64,000 nucleotides of DNA, taken from Streptosporangium album (GTDB taxonomy: Bacteria; Actinomycetota; Actinomycetes; Streptosporangiales; Streptosporangiaceae). Positions 40,469 to 48,326 of this stretch are shown here, one piece after another (the first letter of the stretch is position 1; each line of letters starts with the position of its first letter). The notes under the pieces were generated by a model. That model was not told the DNA's origin, ran no database searches, and saw only the letters and a program-made list of their open reading frames with translations. Location of the stretch: positions 4,278,001-4,342,000 of the forward strand of contig NZ_JACHJU010000001.1 of NCBI RefSeq assembly GCF_014203795.1, given 5' to 3'. The position numbers were made by a program, and so were the translations under genes.

Positions 40469-41803
40469 TCAGGGGACGGGAGGGCCGGCGGCGGCCGTAC
40501 CCGGTGGGGCGTCGGCGTCGTCCGGCTCGCAGCCTGGCGTGGCCAGGTTCAGCCTCCTGATCAGGAGGCTGAACAGCAGGTAGTAGACGACGAAGTAGAT
40601 CAGTCCGAAGATGACGATCAGCCCGAGCCTGTGGGTGTTGGCCTTGCCCGCGTTGAGGAGCATGTCGATGCCGCCCGCGGAGAAGGTGAACCCGAGCCGG
40701 GCCCCCAGTTCGGCCATCAGGGCCATCGACAGGCCGGTCAGCAGGGCGTGCACCACGAACAGCACGGGCGCCACGAAGATGAAGGCGAACTCCAGAGGTT
40801 CGGTGATGCCGGTCACGAACGAGGTGAGGCCGGCCGACAGCATGATGCCGCCGACGGCCGCGCGCCTGCTCGGCGGAGCCGCCCGCCACATCGCGATGGC
40901 GGCCCCGAGCAGGCCGAACATCATCATCGGGAAGAAGCCGGTCATGAAGATCCCGGCGCCGTCCTGACCGGCGAAGTAGCAGTTGAGATCGCCCGAGGCG
41001 TTCCTGGTCGCGCCGTCGACCCCGGCCCGGCACTCGGGGAGGGTGAACCAGACGATCGTGTTCAGGAAGTGGTGCAGGCCGATCGGGATGAGCAGGCGGT
41101 TGGCCACGCCGTAGATGCCCGCGCCCACGGTGCCGTGGCCGGCCAGCCAGTCCCCGACGCCCGCCAGCCAGTCGCCGACCGGCCGCCAGAGCAGGCCGAA
41201 AAGTACGCCGAGGAGCAATGCGGCGACGGCGGTGACGATGGGGACGAACCTGCGTCCACCGAAGAAGGCGAGCCAGGAGGGGAGCCTGATGCGGTAGTAG
41301 CGCTGCCAGAGCAGGGCGGCGGTGATGCCGATGACGATGCCGCCCAGGACTCCGGTGGGATTCTGCACGCCGAGGTTGAGGGCGGGCAGGGGGCGCCCGT
41401 CAGGTCCCACGACGTTCAGCGCGATCTTCTTGTAGACCTCTGAGGCCGGCGAGGCGGTGAAGAACAGGGTCCTGCTGACCCGGTCGAAGATCAGGTAGCC
41501 GACCAGGGCGGCGAGCGCGGTGGAGCCGTCGGCCTTGCGGGCGAACCCGATGGCGACGCCGACCGCGAACAGCAGCGGCAGGTTGTCGAACAGGGCGCCG
41601 CCCGCAGCGGCGAAGATGCCGGCGACCTGGTCGAGAAAGGCGTTGTCGGTCCGGCCCAGCAGGTCGTCCTGGCCGAATCTGAGCAGCAGACCGGCGGCGG
41701 GCAGCACCGCGATCGGCATCATCAGCGAGCGCCCGATGCGTTGGAGGACCGCGAAGACCGACGACCACATCGACGGACCGTGTTCCACGGCTGCCGTGCT
41801 CAT
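40469..41803 (-). CDS. nagE1: PTS permease EIIC, N-acetylglucosamine/glucose family (copy 1)
   Basis: This 444-residue membrane protein of the glucose-GlcNAc PTS family has about ten transmembrane segments, the start LQRIGRSLMMPIAVLPAAGLLLRFGQDDLLGRTD, and the substrate motif GITEPLEFAFIFVAPVLF. It has no EIIA or EIIB domain; those are encoded separately at 45.3-46.0 kb. It is about 60% identical by eye to the second EIIC nearby. ATG 41803 has GGAGGGCGGGG upstream. A dre-like operator lies 39 bp upstream, pointing to control by the DasR-like protein. Confidence 0.9.
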   Translation of the reverse strand: MSTAAVEHGPSMWSSVFAVLQRIGRSLMMPIAVLPAAGLLLRFGQDDLLGRTDNAFLDQVAGIFAAAGGALFDNLPLLFAVGVAIGFARKADGSTALAALVGYLIFDRVSRTLFFTASPASEVYKKIALNVVGPDGRPLPALNLGVQNPTGVLGGIVIGITAALLWQRYYRIRLPSWLAFFGGRRFVPIVTAVAALLLGVLFGLLWRPVGDWLAGVGDWLAGHGTVGAGIYGVANRLLIPIGLHHFLNTIVWFTLPECRAGVDGATRNASGDLNCYFAGQDGAGIFMTGFFPMMMFGLLGAAIAMWRAAPPSRRAAVGGIMLSAGLTSFVTGITEPLEFAFIFVAPVLFVVHALLTGLSMALMAELGARLGFTFSAGGIDMLLNAGKANTHRLGLIVIFGLIYFVVYYLLFSLLIRRLNLATPGCEPDDADAPPGTAAAGPPVP

Positions 41804-41841
41804 CCCCGCCCTCCGCGTGCATGCCGTACGAGGGGGATGGT

Positions 41842-41853
41842 TGGTATCTACCA
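41842..41853. promoter_or_regulatory. DasR-type operator (dre-like) upstream of EIIC copy 1
   Basis: Arms TGGTA (41842-41846) and TACCA (41849-41853) flank TC. It matches 9 of 12 bases of the dre core TGGTCTAGACCA and lies 39 bp upstream of the permease start. Confidence 0.6.
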
Positions 41854-41924
41854 CACGGTGCGGTGGATACACGGCCGGGCCGTCCGGGGCGGGGTGTCAC
41901 CCGTTCCCGGACGGCCGGATCGGT

Positions 41925-43274
41925 TCAGGCCGGATCTGCGGTCGTGGGGGTGGAGGACGCGGTGGCGGTCTCACCGGAGTCGACGTCGGGCTCGGGCTCC
42001 CTGCCCGGGGTCATGATGTTCAGCTTTTTGATCAGGAAGCTGAACACGAGGTAGTAGATCGCCGCGTAGACCAGGCCCATCACGATGAGGATCGGGACGC
42101 CCCGGGTGTTGGGGGCGGTGCCGTACAGGACGAGGTCGATCAGCCCGGAGGAGAAGCTGAAGGCGAGCTTGGCGCCGAGGACGGAGGCGATCGCCAGGGA
42201 GAGGCCGGTCAGCACGATGTGCACCACGAACAGCACGGGTGCCACGAAGATGAAGGCGAACTCGATCGGCTCGGTGATCCCGGTGAGGAACGCGGTGAGC
42301 GCGGCGGAGATCATGATCGAGCCGACGGCGGTACGGCGGTGCGCCGGGGCGGCCCGCCAGATGGCGACCGCCGCGGCGGGCAGGCCGAACATGAGGATCG
42401 GGTAGAAACCGGCCTCGAAGCCGCCGAAGCCCACGGCGCCGTTGTTGAAGCAGACCAGGTCACCGGCGAGCTGCTTGCCGTTGACCACGCAGTCCGGTAC
42501 CTGCGTCCAGACCACGTTGTTGACGATGTGGTGCAGACCCAGCGGGAGCAGCGCGCGGTTGACCATGCCGTAGATCCCGGCGCCGACCGTGCTGTTCTCG
42601 GCGAGCCAGGTGCCGAAGGCGCGGACCCAGCTGCCGAGGACGGGCCAGATGAAGCCGAAGACCACGCCGAGGACGAGACCGGCGAGGGCGGTGAGGATGG
42701 GCACGAGCCGGCGGCCGCTGAAGAAGGCCAGCCAGGTCGGCAGCTTGGTGCGGTAGTAGCGCTGCCAGAGCAGCGCGGACACGATGCCCATGACGATGCC
42801 GCCGAGCACCCGGGTCGGGTTCTGCGCACCGAGGTTGAGCGCCACCTGAGGGACGCCCGGGTTGGCCGGGTCGAACAGCTGGTTGGAGATCGTGGCCTTC
42901 AGCTTGTCGTCGAACAGGTTGAAGAACATGGTCATGCTGACGGCGTGGAAGACCAGGTAGCCGACGAGCCCGGCCAGTGCGGTGGAGCCGTCGGCCTTGC
43001 GGGCGAACCCGATGGCCACGCCGATCGCGAACAGGACGGGCAGGTTGTCGAAGAGCGTGCCGCCCGCGGTGCCGAGGATATGGGCGATGTCGTCGAGCAG
43101 GGGGTTGTCGGTCCGGCCCACGAGGTCGTCCTGCCCGAGCCGGAGCAGGAGTCCCGCGGCGGGAAGGACCGCGATCGGCAACATGAGGGAGCGGCCCAGA
43201 CGTTGGAGCACGCTCATAACGGCGGATCCGGACGAGGACGCGGGAAGGCCCGCGTCCGCTGTGGTGGTACTCAT
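41925..43274 (-). CDS. nagE2: PTS permease EIIC, N-acetylglucosamine/glucose family (copy 2)
   Basis: This 449-residue paralogue of the neighbouring EIIC has the same landmarks: LQRLGRSLMLPIAVLPAAGLLLRLGQDDLVGRTDNPLLDDIAH and GITEPIEFAFIFVAPVLF. It lies 36 bp downstream of the dasR-like gene on the same strand, with GGAGGAAA ahead of its ATG, so it is probably co-transcribed with the regulator, while copy 1 has its own promoter and operator. Two EIICs may differ in affinity or in substrate (GlcNAc versus chitobiose products or glucose). Confidence 0.9.
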   Translation of the reverse strand: MSTTTADAGLPASSSGSAVMSVLQRLGRSLMLPIAVLPAAGLLLRLGQDDLVGRTDNPLLDDIAHILGTAGGTLFDNLPVLFAIGVAIGFARKADGSTALAGLVGYLVFHAVSMTMFFNLFDDKLKATISNQLFDPANPGVPQVALNLGAQNPTRVLGGIVMGIVSALLWQRYYRTKLPTWLAFFSGRRLVPILTALAGLVLGVVFGFIWPVLGSWVRAFGTWLAENSTVGAGIYGMVNRALLPLGLHHIVNNVVWTQVPDCVVNGKQLAGDLVCFNNGAVGFGGFEAGFYPILMFGLPAAAVAIWRAAPAHRRTAVGSIMISAALTAFLTGITEPIEFAFIFVAPVLFVVHIVLTGLSLAIASVLGAKLAFSFSSGLIDLVLYGTAPNTRGVPILIVMGLVYAAIYYLVFSFLIKKLNIMTPGREPEPDVDSGETATASSTPTTADPA

Positions 43275-43310
43275 CGGACTTTCCTCCAGGGGGTGGGGGT
43301 AGGGAGGAGG

Positions 43311-44051
43311 TCAGGAGCGGCGCGCCGGTAGCTCCAGGACCGTGCGGAGCTGGTAGCGGTCGGCGCGGTAGGTGGAGACTCCGAGTTCGGCGCAGACGCC
43401 TCCGGCGAAGGAGCGTCGCTGCAGCAGCAGGACGGCTCCGCCGCGTGGCAGTTTCAGCAGGTCGGCGTCTCCGGGGTCGGCGATGCCGCCGTCAATGGTC
43501 AGTTCGCCCGCGTCGAGCACCAGGCCGTAGCGGGTTTCGAGCAGCGCGTAGAGGGAGCGGCCGGTCAGGTCGTGGGTGTGCAGGTCGGGCGCGAGGGAGA
43601 CCGGGATGTGGGCCCGCTCGATGCACATGGGCTCGTCGGCGGCGGTGCGCAGCCGCTCGATGAAGTGCACCTCGTCTCCGGGCCTGATCCCGAGCTCTCT
43701 GGCCAGATGCGCGCTGGCCCTGACGATCCGGCGGTCCAGATCGCGTGACCCGGGCTCCATGCCCCGGGCGCGCATCTCGTCGCTGAAGGAGGTCAGCCGG
43801 AGAGCCATCTCGATCTTCGGGTGGGCGACGAAGGTGCCCTTGCCCGCCACGCGCTGCAGCCTGCCCTCGGAGACCAGGTGGTCGACGGCCTGCCGCACCG
43901 TCATACGGGACAGCCCGAAGCGCTGGCAGAGCTCGCGCTCGGACGGGATCGCCATGCCGATCGCCAGCTCGTTGCTCTCGATGAGGTCGAGCAGGATCTC
44001 CCGGAGCTGGAAGTACTTCGGTACCGGGCTGTCAGGGTCGATCTGAACCAT
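43311..44051 (-). CDS. dasR: GntR/HutC-family regulator, DasR-like
   Basis: This 246-residue regulator has a GntR winged-helix domain (ESNELAIGMAIPSERELCQRFGLSRMTVRQAVDHLVSEGRL) and a HutC-type UTRA effector domain (from about residue 95). It sits beside GlcNAc PTS genes and a perfect dre-like palindrome, as DasR/NagR do. DasR represses GlcNAc uptake and is relieved by glucosamine-6-phosphate, linking amino-sugar use with development in streptomycetes. The ATG has GGGGAGGA upstream. Confidence 0.9.
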   Translation of the reverse strand: MVQIDPDSPVPKYFQLREILLDLIESNELAIGMAIPSERELCQRFGLSRMTVRQAVDHLVSEGRLQRVAGKGTFVAHPKIEMALRLTSFSDEMRARGMEPGSRDLDRRIVRASAHLARELGIRPGDEVHFIERLRTAADEPMCIERAHIPVSLAPDLHTHDLTGRSLYALLETRYGLVLDAGELTIDGGIADPGDADLLKLPRGGAVLLLQRRSFAGGVCAELGVSTYRADRYQLRTVLELPARRS

Positions 44052-44101
44052 GAGATCCTCCCCTCTCGATCTGGGGCGTAGAGATGAGTTATGGTTCGTA
44101 C

Positions 44102-44123
44102 TGGTCTAGTCCGGACTAGACCA
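44102..44123. promoter_or_regulatory. Perfect palindromic operator between dasR and the SIS gene (dre)
   Basis: Arms TGGTCTAGTCC (44102-44112) and GGACTAGACCA (44113-44123) form a 22-bp perfect palindrome. Each end contains the dre half-site TGGTCTA. It lies between the divergent dasR-like (minus) and NagB-II-type (plus) genes, so one site can control both directions, including dasR itself. Confidence 0.85.
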
Positions 44124-44211
44124 CAGGCCGGAAAAGGGTGTCAATGTACGGACCGGCGACGGATCGATAACGGCCCGATCTCGCCAGACCGAACCGAAGG
44201 ATGAGCGTTAC

Positions 44212-45246
44212 ATGACGACCAAGATGCGCAGCGAGATCGCCGAGCAGCCCGCTGCGTTGCGGGCCACTCTGGATGCCCTCCTCCCCAGGGTCGCCGAGGT
44301 GGAGCGGCTCGCGGGACAGACCCGCCAGCTGCTCTTCATCGCCCGTGGCACCTCGGACAACGCCGCGGTCTACGGCCGCTACCTGGCCGAGGCGCACACA
44401 GGCCGCCTGTCCACGCTCGCCGCGCCCTCGATCGCCACCACCTACCGGCGCAAGCTGGATCTCGACGGCGTCCTGGCCGTCGCGCTCTCCCAGTCCGGCC
44501 GCACCGAGGAGATCGTCGAGACCCTCGCCTGGGCCAAGGACTGCGGCGCCCGTACCGTCGCCATCACCAACGGCGGCGAGCAGAGCCCTCTCGCCCAGGC
44601 CGCCGACCTCGCCCTGTGCACCCTCGCGGGCGAGGAGAAGGCCGTCCCGGCCACCAAGACCTACACCACCCAGCTCGCCGCGCTGGCCGTGCTCGGCCTC
44701 GGCCTGGGAGCGGACGTCAACCCCGCCGATCTGCAGCGGGTGCCGGACGCGGTGGAGAAACTGATCGCGGAGCCGGGCGCCCTGGAGGAGGTCGTCGAGG
44801 GGCTGGCCGACAAGCCGGGCGTCGTGGTCTCCGGCCGCGGCCTGGCCTTCTCCACCGCGCTCGAACTGGCGCTCAAGCTCAAGGAGGCGTGCTACCTGCA
44901 CGCCATGGGCCTGTCCTACGCCGACCTGCTGCACGGTCCGATCGCCGTGGTCGACGCCGACACCCCGGCCCTCCTGGTCGCGTCCGGCGAGGGGCCGACC
45001 CTGGCCGGGACCGTGGCACTCGCCGAGCGGGTCACCGGCGCCGGGGCCTCGGCTTTCACCGTCGGTGGCGGCACCGCGCTGTCCGCGGTCTCCACCGCCG
45101 CCCTGAACGGCCCCGACCTCCCCGAATGGATCGCTCCGCTCGGCCTGATCGTCCCCGGCCAGTTGCTGACCGAGGCTCTCGCGCGCAGGCTGGGAATCGA
45201 CCCCGACGCGCCCCGCGGTCTCAACAAGGTGACCCAGACCGACTGA
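44212..45246 (+). CDS. SIS-domain glucosamine-6-phosphate deaminase-type protein (NagB-II)
   Basis: This 344-residue protein consists of two SIS domains without the glutaminase domain of GlmS. Seen: LFIARGTSDNAAVYGRY, SQSGRTEEIVETL, and in the second domain SGRGLAFSTALELALKLKEACYLHAMGLSYADLLHGPIAVVD, with conserved ligand residues of the family. With DasR and PTS genes it is likely the NagB-II deaminase that turns glucosamine-6-phosphate into fructose-6-phosphate and ammonia. Isomerase or other SIS activity cannot be ruled out. No nagA is present in the window. Confidence 0.85.
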   Translation: MTTKMRSEIAEQPAALRATLDALLPRVAEVERLAGQTRQLLFIARGTSDNAAVYGRYLAEAHTGRLSTLAAPSIATTYRRKLDLDGVLAVALSQSGRTEEIVETLAWAKDCGARTVAITNGGEQSPLAQAADLALCTLAGEEKAVPATKTYTTQLAALAVLGLGLGADVNPADLQRVPDAVEKLIAEPGALEEVVEGLADKPGVVVSGRGLAFSTALELALKLKEACYLHAMGLSYADLLHGPIAVVDADTPALLVASGEGPTLAGTVALAERVTGAGASAFTVGGGTALSAVSTAALNGPDLPEWIAPLGLIVPGQLLTEALARRLGIDPDAPRGLNKVTQTD

Positions 45247-45298
45247 TCTCGCGGTGTCGTTTAGCCTGTGCGCAGAGCGATCACAACTGGAGGGCAAC

Positions 45299-45535
45299 AT
45301 GGCGGCCAACGTCGATGCGATCATCGCGGGTCTCGGTGGGGCGGGCAACATCATCGAGATCGAACCCTGCATCACCCGGCTGCGCACGGAGGTGCGCGAC
45401 GCCTCCAGAGTCGATCAGGCGGCTCTCAAGGCGGCCGGGGCGCACGGCGTCATGGTCGCGGGCAACGTCGTCCAGGTGGTCGTGGGTCCGGAGGCGGACA
45501 CGATCGCCAGCGACATCGAGGACATCATCGGCTGA
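45299..45535 (+). CDS. PTS EIIB, glucose/GlcNAc family
   Basis: This 78-residue stand-alone IIB domain has the phosphorylated Cys24 in NIIEIEPCITRLRTEV and GVMVAGNVVQVVVGPEAD. It receives phosphate from EIIA and passes it to sugar entering through EIIC. The ATG at 45299 has CTGGAGGG upstream; an earlier in-frame start at 45254 would add residues without family resemblance. It is co-directional with the EIIA, HPr and Enzyme I genes. Confidence 0.92.
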   Translation: MAANVDAIIAGLGGAGNIIEIEPCITRLRTEVRDASRVDQAALKAAGAHGVMVAGNVVQVVVGPEADTIASDIEDIIG

Positions 45536-45586
45536 GAAGGCCGGGCCGTCCCCGCTCTCGCGGGCGGGACCATTCGAAGAGGTGTG

Positions 45587-46033
45587 ATGACCACAGTTCT
45601 GGCCCCGGTCACGGGGGTAGCCCTGGGCCTGAGGGCAGTGCCCGATCCGGTGTTCGCCGAAGGCATGGTCGGGCCTGGAATGGCGATCGAGCCGGACAGG
45701 GCGCCCGGTGAGGCGGTCTCGCCCATCGCGGGCACGATCGTCAAGCTGCACCCGCACGCGTTCGTCGTCGTCGGTGACGAGGGCCGGGGGGTCCTGGTCC
45801 ATCTGGGCATCGACACCGTGCAGCTCAAGGGCGCGGGTTTCGAACTGCTGGCCTCCGAAGGGGACCGGGTGAGCGCGGGACAGCCCGTGGTGGCCTGGGA
45901 CCCGTCGGAGATCGAGGCCGGCGGGCGTTCTCCCGTATGCCCGGTCGTGGCGCTGGACGCGGCCGAGGGTTCCGTCGCCGCGCTCGTCGACGGCAAGGTC
46001 CGTGCGGGAAGCGAACTCTTCCGGTGGACGTAG
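45587..46033 (+). CDS. crr: PTS EIIA, glucose family
   Basis: This 148-residue protein is a Crr-type EIIA with LAPVTGVALGL at the start, VFAEGMVGPGMAIEP, and the active-site region GRGVLVHLGIDTVQLKG (His72 phosphorylated in the homologous position). It carries phosphate from HPr to EIIB and may regulate carbon use. GTG 45584 and ATG 45587 are adjacent; ATG is spaced better from AAGAGG. About 160 bp separate it from ptsH, with a hairpin in between. Confidence 0.93.
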   Translation: MTTVLAPVTGVALGLRAVPDPVFAEGMVGPGMAIEPDRAPGEAVSPIAGTIVKLHPHAFVVVGDEGRGVLVHLGIDTVQLKGAGFELLASEGDRVSAGQPVVAWDPSEIEAGGRSPVCPVVALDAAEGSVAALVDGKVRAGSELFRWT

Positions 46034-46150
46034 CGACCACTGTGGGCGTAGTGACGACCGCGGGCATGGCGATGGGTCATGCAGGAACGGAACCTGGTGA
46101 GACGGTTCCCGCGGTCACCGGCCGGACGGCCTTCATGGACCGATCAATGA

Positions 46151-46183
46151 GCCGGGCGGGCCGTACCGCCCGGCCTACTTTTG
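46151..46183 (+). terminator. Terminator or attenuator between crr and ptsH
   Basis: Perfect 9-bp arms GCCGGGCGG (46151-46159) and CCGCCCGGC (46166-46174) are followed by CTACTTTTG. The ribosome site of ptsH begins a few bases later (AGGAGG 46186-46191). Transcription of ptsHI may thus be partly separated from the EIIA gene. Confidence 0.7.
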
Positions 46184-46195
46184 CAGGAGGAGCAC

Positions 46196-46453
46196 GTGGC
46201 CGAGCGCCAAGTCACGGTTGAGGCCGAGGTCGGTCTGCACGCCCGTCCCGCGGCGACGTTCGTGCAGACCGCGGCGGAGGCCCCACTGGACGTCACCATC
46301 GCCAAGGGGGCCGGGCAGCCGGTGAACGCCAAGAGCATTCTCGCCGTCCTGTCGCTCGACGTCAGGAAGGGCGACATCGTGGTGATCAAGGCCGACGGCG
46401 ACGGCGCGGACGAGGTCCTGGACCGGCTCGCCGTCATCGCGTCGGCACCATGA
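46196..46453 (+). CDS. ptsH: Phosphocarrier protein HPr
   Basis: This 85-residue protein has phosphoacceptor His15 in EVGLHARPAATFVQTA and a Ser at residue 47 in NAKSILAVLSL, as in regulatory HPr proteins; the DUF ATPase kinase of Firmicutes is not expected in actinomycetes, so Ser47 use is doubtful. It transfers phosphate from Enzyme I to EIIA. GTG 46196 with AGGAGG upstream is preferred over an in-frame start 15 bases earlier. The stop overlaps ptsI (ATGA). Confidence 0.95.
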   Translation: MAERQVTVEAEVGLHARPAATFVQTAAEAPLDVTIAKGAGQPVNAKSILAVLSLDVRKGDIVVIKADGDGADEVLDRLAVIASAP

Positions 46454-48132
46454 GCGCGCTCACAGGGGTGGGGGTGAGCCCGGGGATCGGCTTCGGGCCC
46501 GCCTACGTTCTCACACATGACACCCCGGTGCCCCCGCCCGGCGCCCGGCATGACGGGGACGCCCGGGCCGAGCGGGCGAGGGCCACGCAGGCGCTGGAGG
46601 AGGTCGCCGCCGACCTGGAGGAACGGGGTGCCCGGGTGGGCGGCGAGGCTCAGGAGATCCTGGGCGCCCAGGCGATGATGGCGCGCGACCCCGGTCTCGC
46701 CACCGGTGTGGCCGAGCTGATCGACGAGGGCCGGAGCGCGGCCCGCGCGGTCTACGAGGAGTTCGGCCGATACCGCGAGATGCTCGTCGGGGCCGGGGGA
46801 TACCTGGGCGAGCGCGCCGCGGATCTGGACGACGTCAGGGACCGGGCCGTCGCGGTGCTGGAAGGTCTGCCGATGCCCGGGCTGCCGTCCCTCGCGGAGC
46901 AGCCGTACGTCCTCGTCGCCCGTGACCTGGCGCCCGCCGACACCGCCTTGCTGTCCGCGGACGTGGTGGCCGCCTTCGTCACCGAGCAGGGCGGGCCGAC
47001 CAGCCACACCGCGATCCTCGCCCGCGCGCTGGGGGTGCCGGCGGTCGTCGCCTGTCTCGAGGCGACCTCGATCCCGCACGGCGTGCCGGTGCTGGTGGAC
47101 GGGGCCTCCGGTCTCGTACGGCCCGCGCCCTTGGCGGAGGAGGTGACCACGGCGAGGAACACCGCCTCCGCCAGGGAGGCCGTGCTCGCGGCCGTCACCG
47201 GACCGGGGATGACCTCCGACGGGCACGCGGTGCCGCTGCTGGCGAACATCGGCGGGCCACGCGACGTGGACGCCGCGCTGAAGTACGGCGCGGAGGGCAT
47301 CGGGCTCTACCGGACCGAATTCCTCTTCCTCGACCGGATGTCGGCGCCGTCCGACGAGGAGCAGGAGGCCGCGTACCTGGACGTGCTGAACGCCTTTCCG
47401 GGCGGCCGGGTGGTCGTGCGGACACTCGACGCGGGGGCGGACAAGCCGCTCGCCTTCCTACCGCCTCAGGAGGACGAGCCCAATCCGGCGCTCGGGCAGC
47501 GCGGCCTCCGGCTTCTCCGGGCGTACCCGCAGATCCTGAACGCGCAGCTCGGCGCTCTCGCCAGGGCCGCCTCCCAGTCCTCGGCCAAGCTTCAGGTGAT
47601 GGCCCCGATGGTGGCCACCGCCGAGGAGGCCGCCTGGTACGTGGCGGTCTGCAGGGAGGCGGGACTGCCGTCCGCGGGTGTGATGATCGAGATCCCGTCG
47701 GCCGCCCTGCGTGCCTCCGATCTGGCCGCGGAGGCCGATTTCTTCTCTCTGGGCACCAACGACCTGGCCCAGTACACCTTTGCCGCCGACCGCCAGGTCG
47801 GCATGTTGACCGCGCTGCAGGACGCCTGGCAGCCGGCGCTGCTCGACCTGGTCGCGCTGGCCGCGACCGGAGCCGCCGAGCGCGGCAAGCCGTGCGGGGT
47901 GTGCGGGGAGGCCGCGGGTGATCCGGTCCTCGCCTGCGTGCTGGTCGGGCTGGGCGTCACCTCACTGTCGATGGGTGCCCCCGCGTTGCCCGCCGTACGG
48001 GCCGCGCTGTCGCGCCACACCCGTGAGCAGTGCCTGCTGGCCGCGCAGGCCGCGCTGGCCGCCGTCTCCGCGCAGGAGGCGCGCGCCGCGGCCCGCTCCC
48101 ACCTGCCCGGGCTGGCCGGGCTGGCGCTCTAA
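46450..48132 (+). CDS. ptsI: PTS Enzyme I (phosphoenolpyruvate-protein phosphotransferase)
   Basis: This 560-residue enzyme starts the PTS chain by taking phosphate from phosphoenolpyruvate to its own His. His186 lies in TEQGGPTSHTAILARALGVPAVV; the PEP-binding barrel shows GLYRTEFLFLDR, FFSLGTNDLAQYTFAADR and the active-site Cys in PCGVCGEAAGDP. The ATG overlaps the HPr stop, so HPr and Enzyme I are made together. Confidence 0.96.
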   Translation: MSALTGVGVSPGIGFGPAYVLTHDTPVPPPGARHDGDARAERARATQALEEVAADLEERGARVGGEAQEILGAQAMMARDPGLATGVAELIDEGRSAARAVYEEFGRYREMLVGAGGYLGERAADLDDVRDRAVAVLEGLPMPGLPSLAEQPYVLVARDLAPADTALLSADVVAAFVTEQGGPTSHTAILARALGVPAVVACLEATSIPHGVPVLVDGASGLVRPAPLAEEVTTARNTASAREAVLAAVTGPGMTSDGHAVPLLANIGGPRDVDAALKYGAEGIGLYRTEFLFLDRMSAPSDEEQEAAYLDVLNAFPGGRVVVRTLDAGADKPLAFLPPQEDEPNPALGQRGLRLLRAYPQILNAQLGALARAASQSSAKLQVMAPMVATAEEAAWYVAVCREAGLPSAGVMIEIPSAALRASDLAAEADFFSLGTNDLAQYTFAADRQVGMLTALQDAWQPALLDLVALAATGAAERGKPCGVCGEAAGDPVLACVLVGLGVTSLSMGAPALPAVRAALSRHTREQCLLAAQAALAAVSAQEARAAARSHLPGLAGLAL

Positions 48133-48326
48133 GGGGGCGGGGACGCAGCGATGTGGGCTTTCCCCCGAAACGTAGAGACATCGCCCTCAAAAGGGGGCGG
48201 CGACGACGGAGACACGCCGGACGTTTGATCAGGACGTCGAAGACGGCCTGGCACTGATGGACCCGGCACTGACCGGAGCGGCCTGGTCCGGCGCCCGTGG
48301 GGGTCCGGCGCGGATAGCGTGGGTGC

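Noticed and set aside
48148..48184. Inverted repeat GCGATGT/ACATCGC after ptsI
   Set aside because: Arms of 7 bp around a 23-nt loop without a T-tract; too weak to call a terminator or operator.
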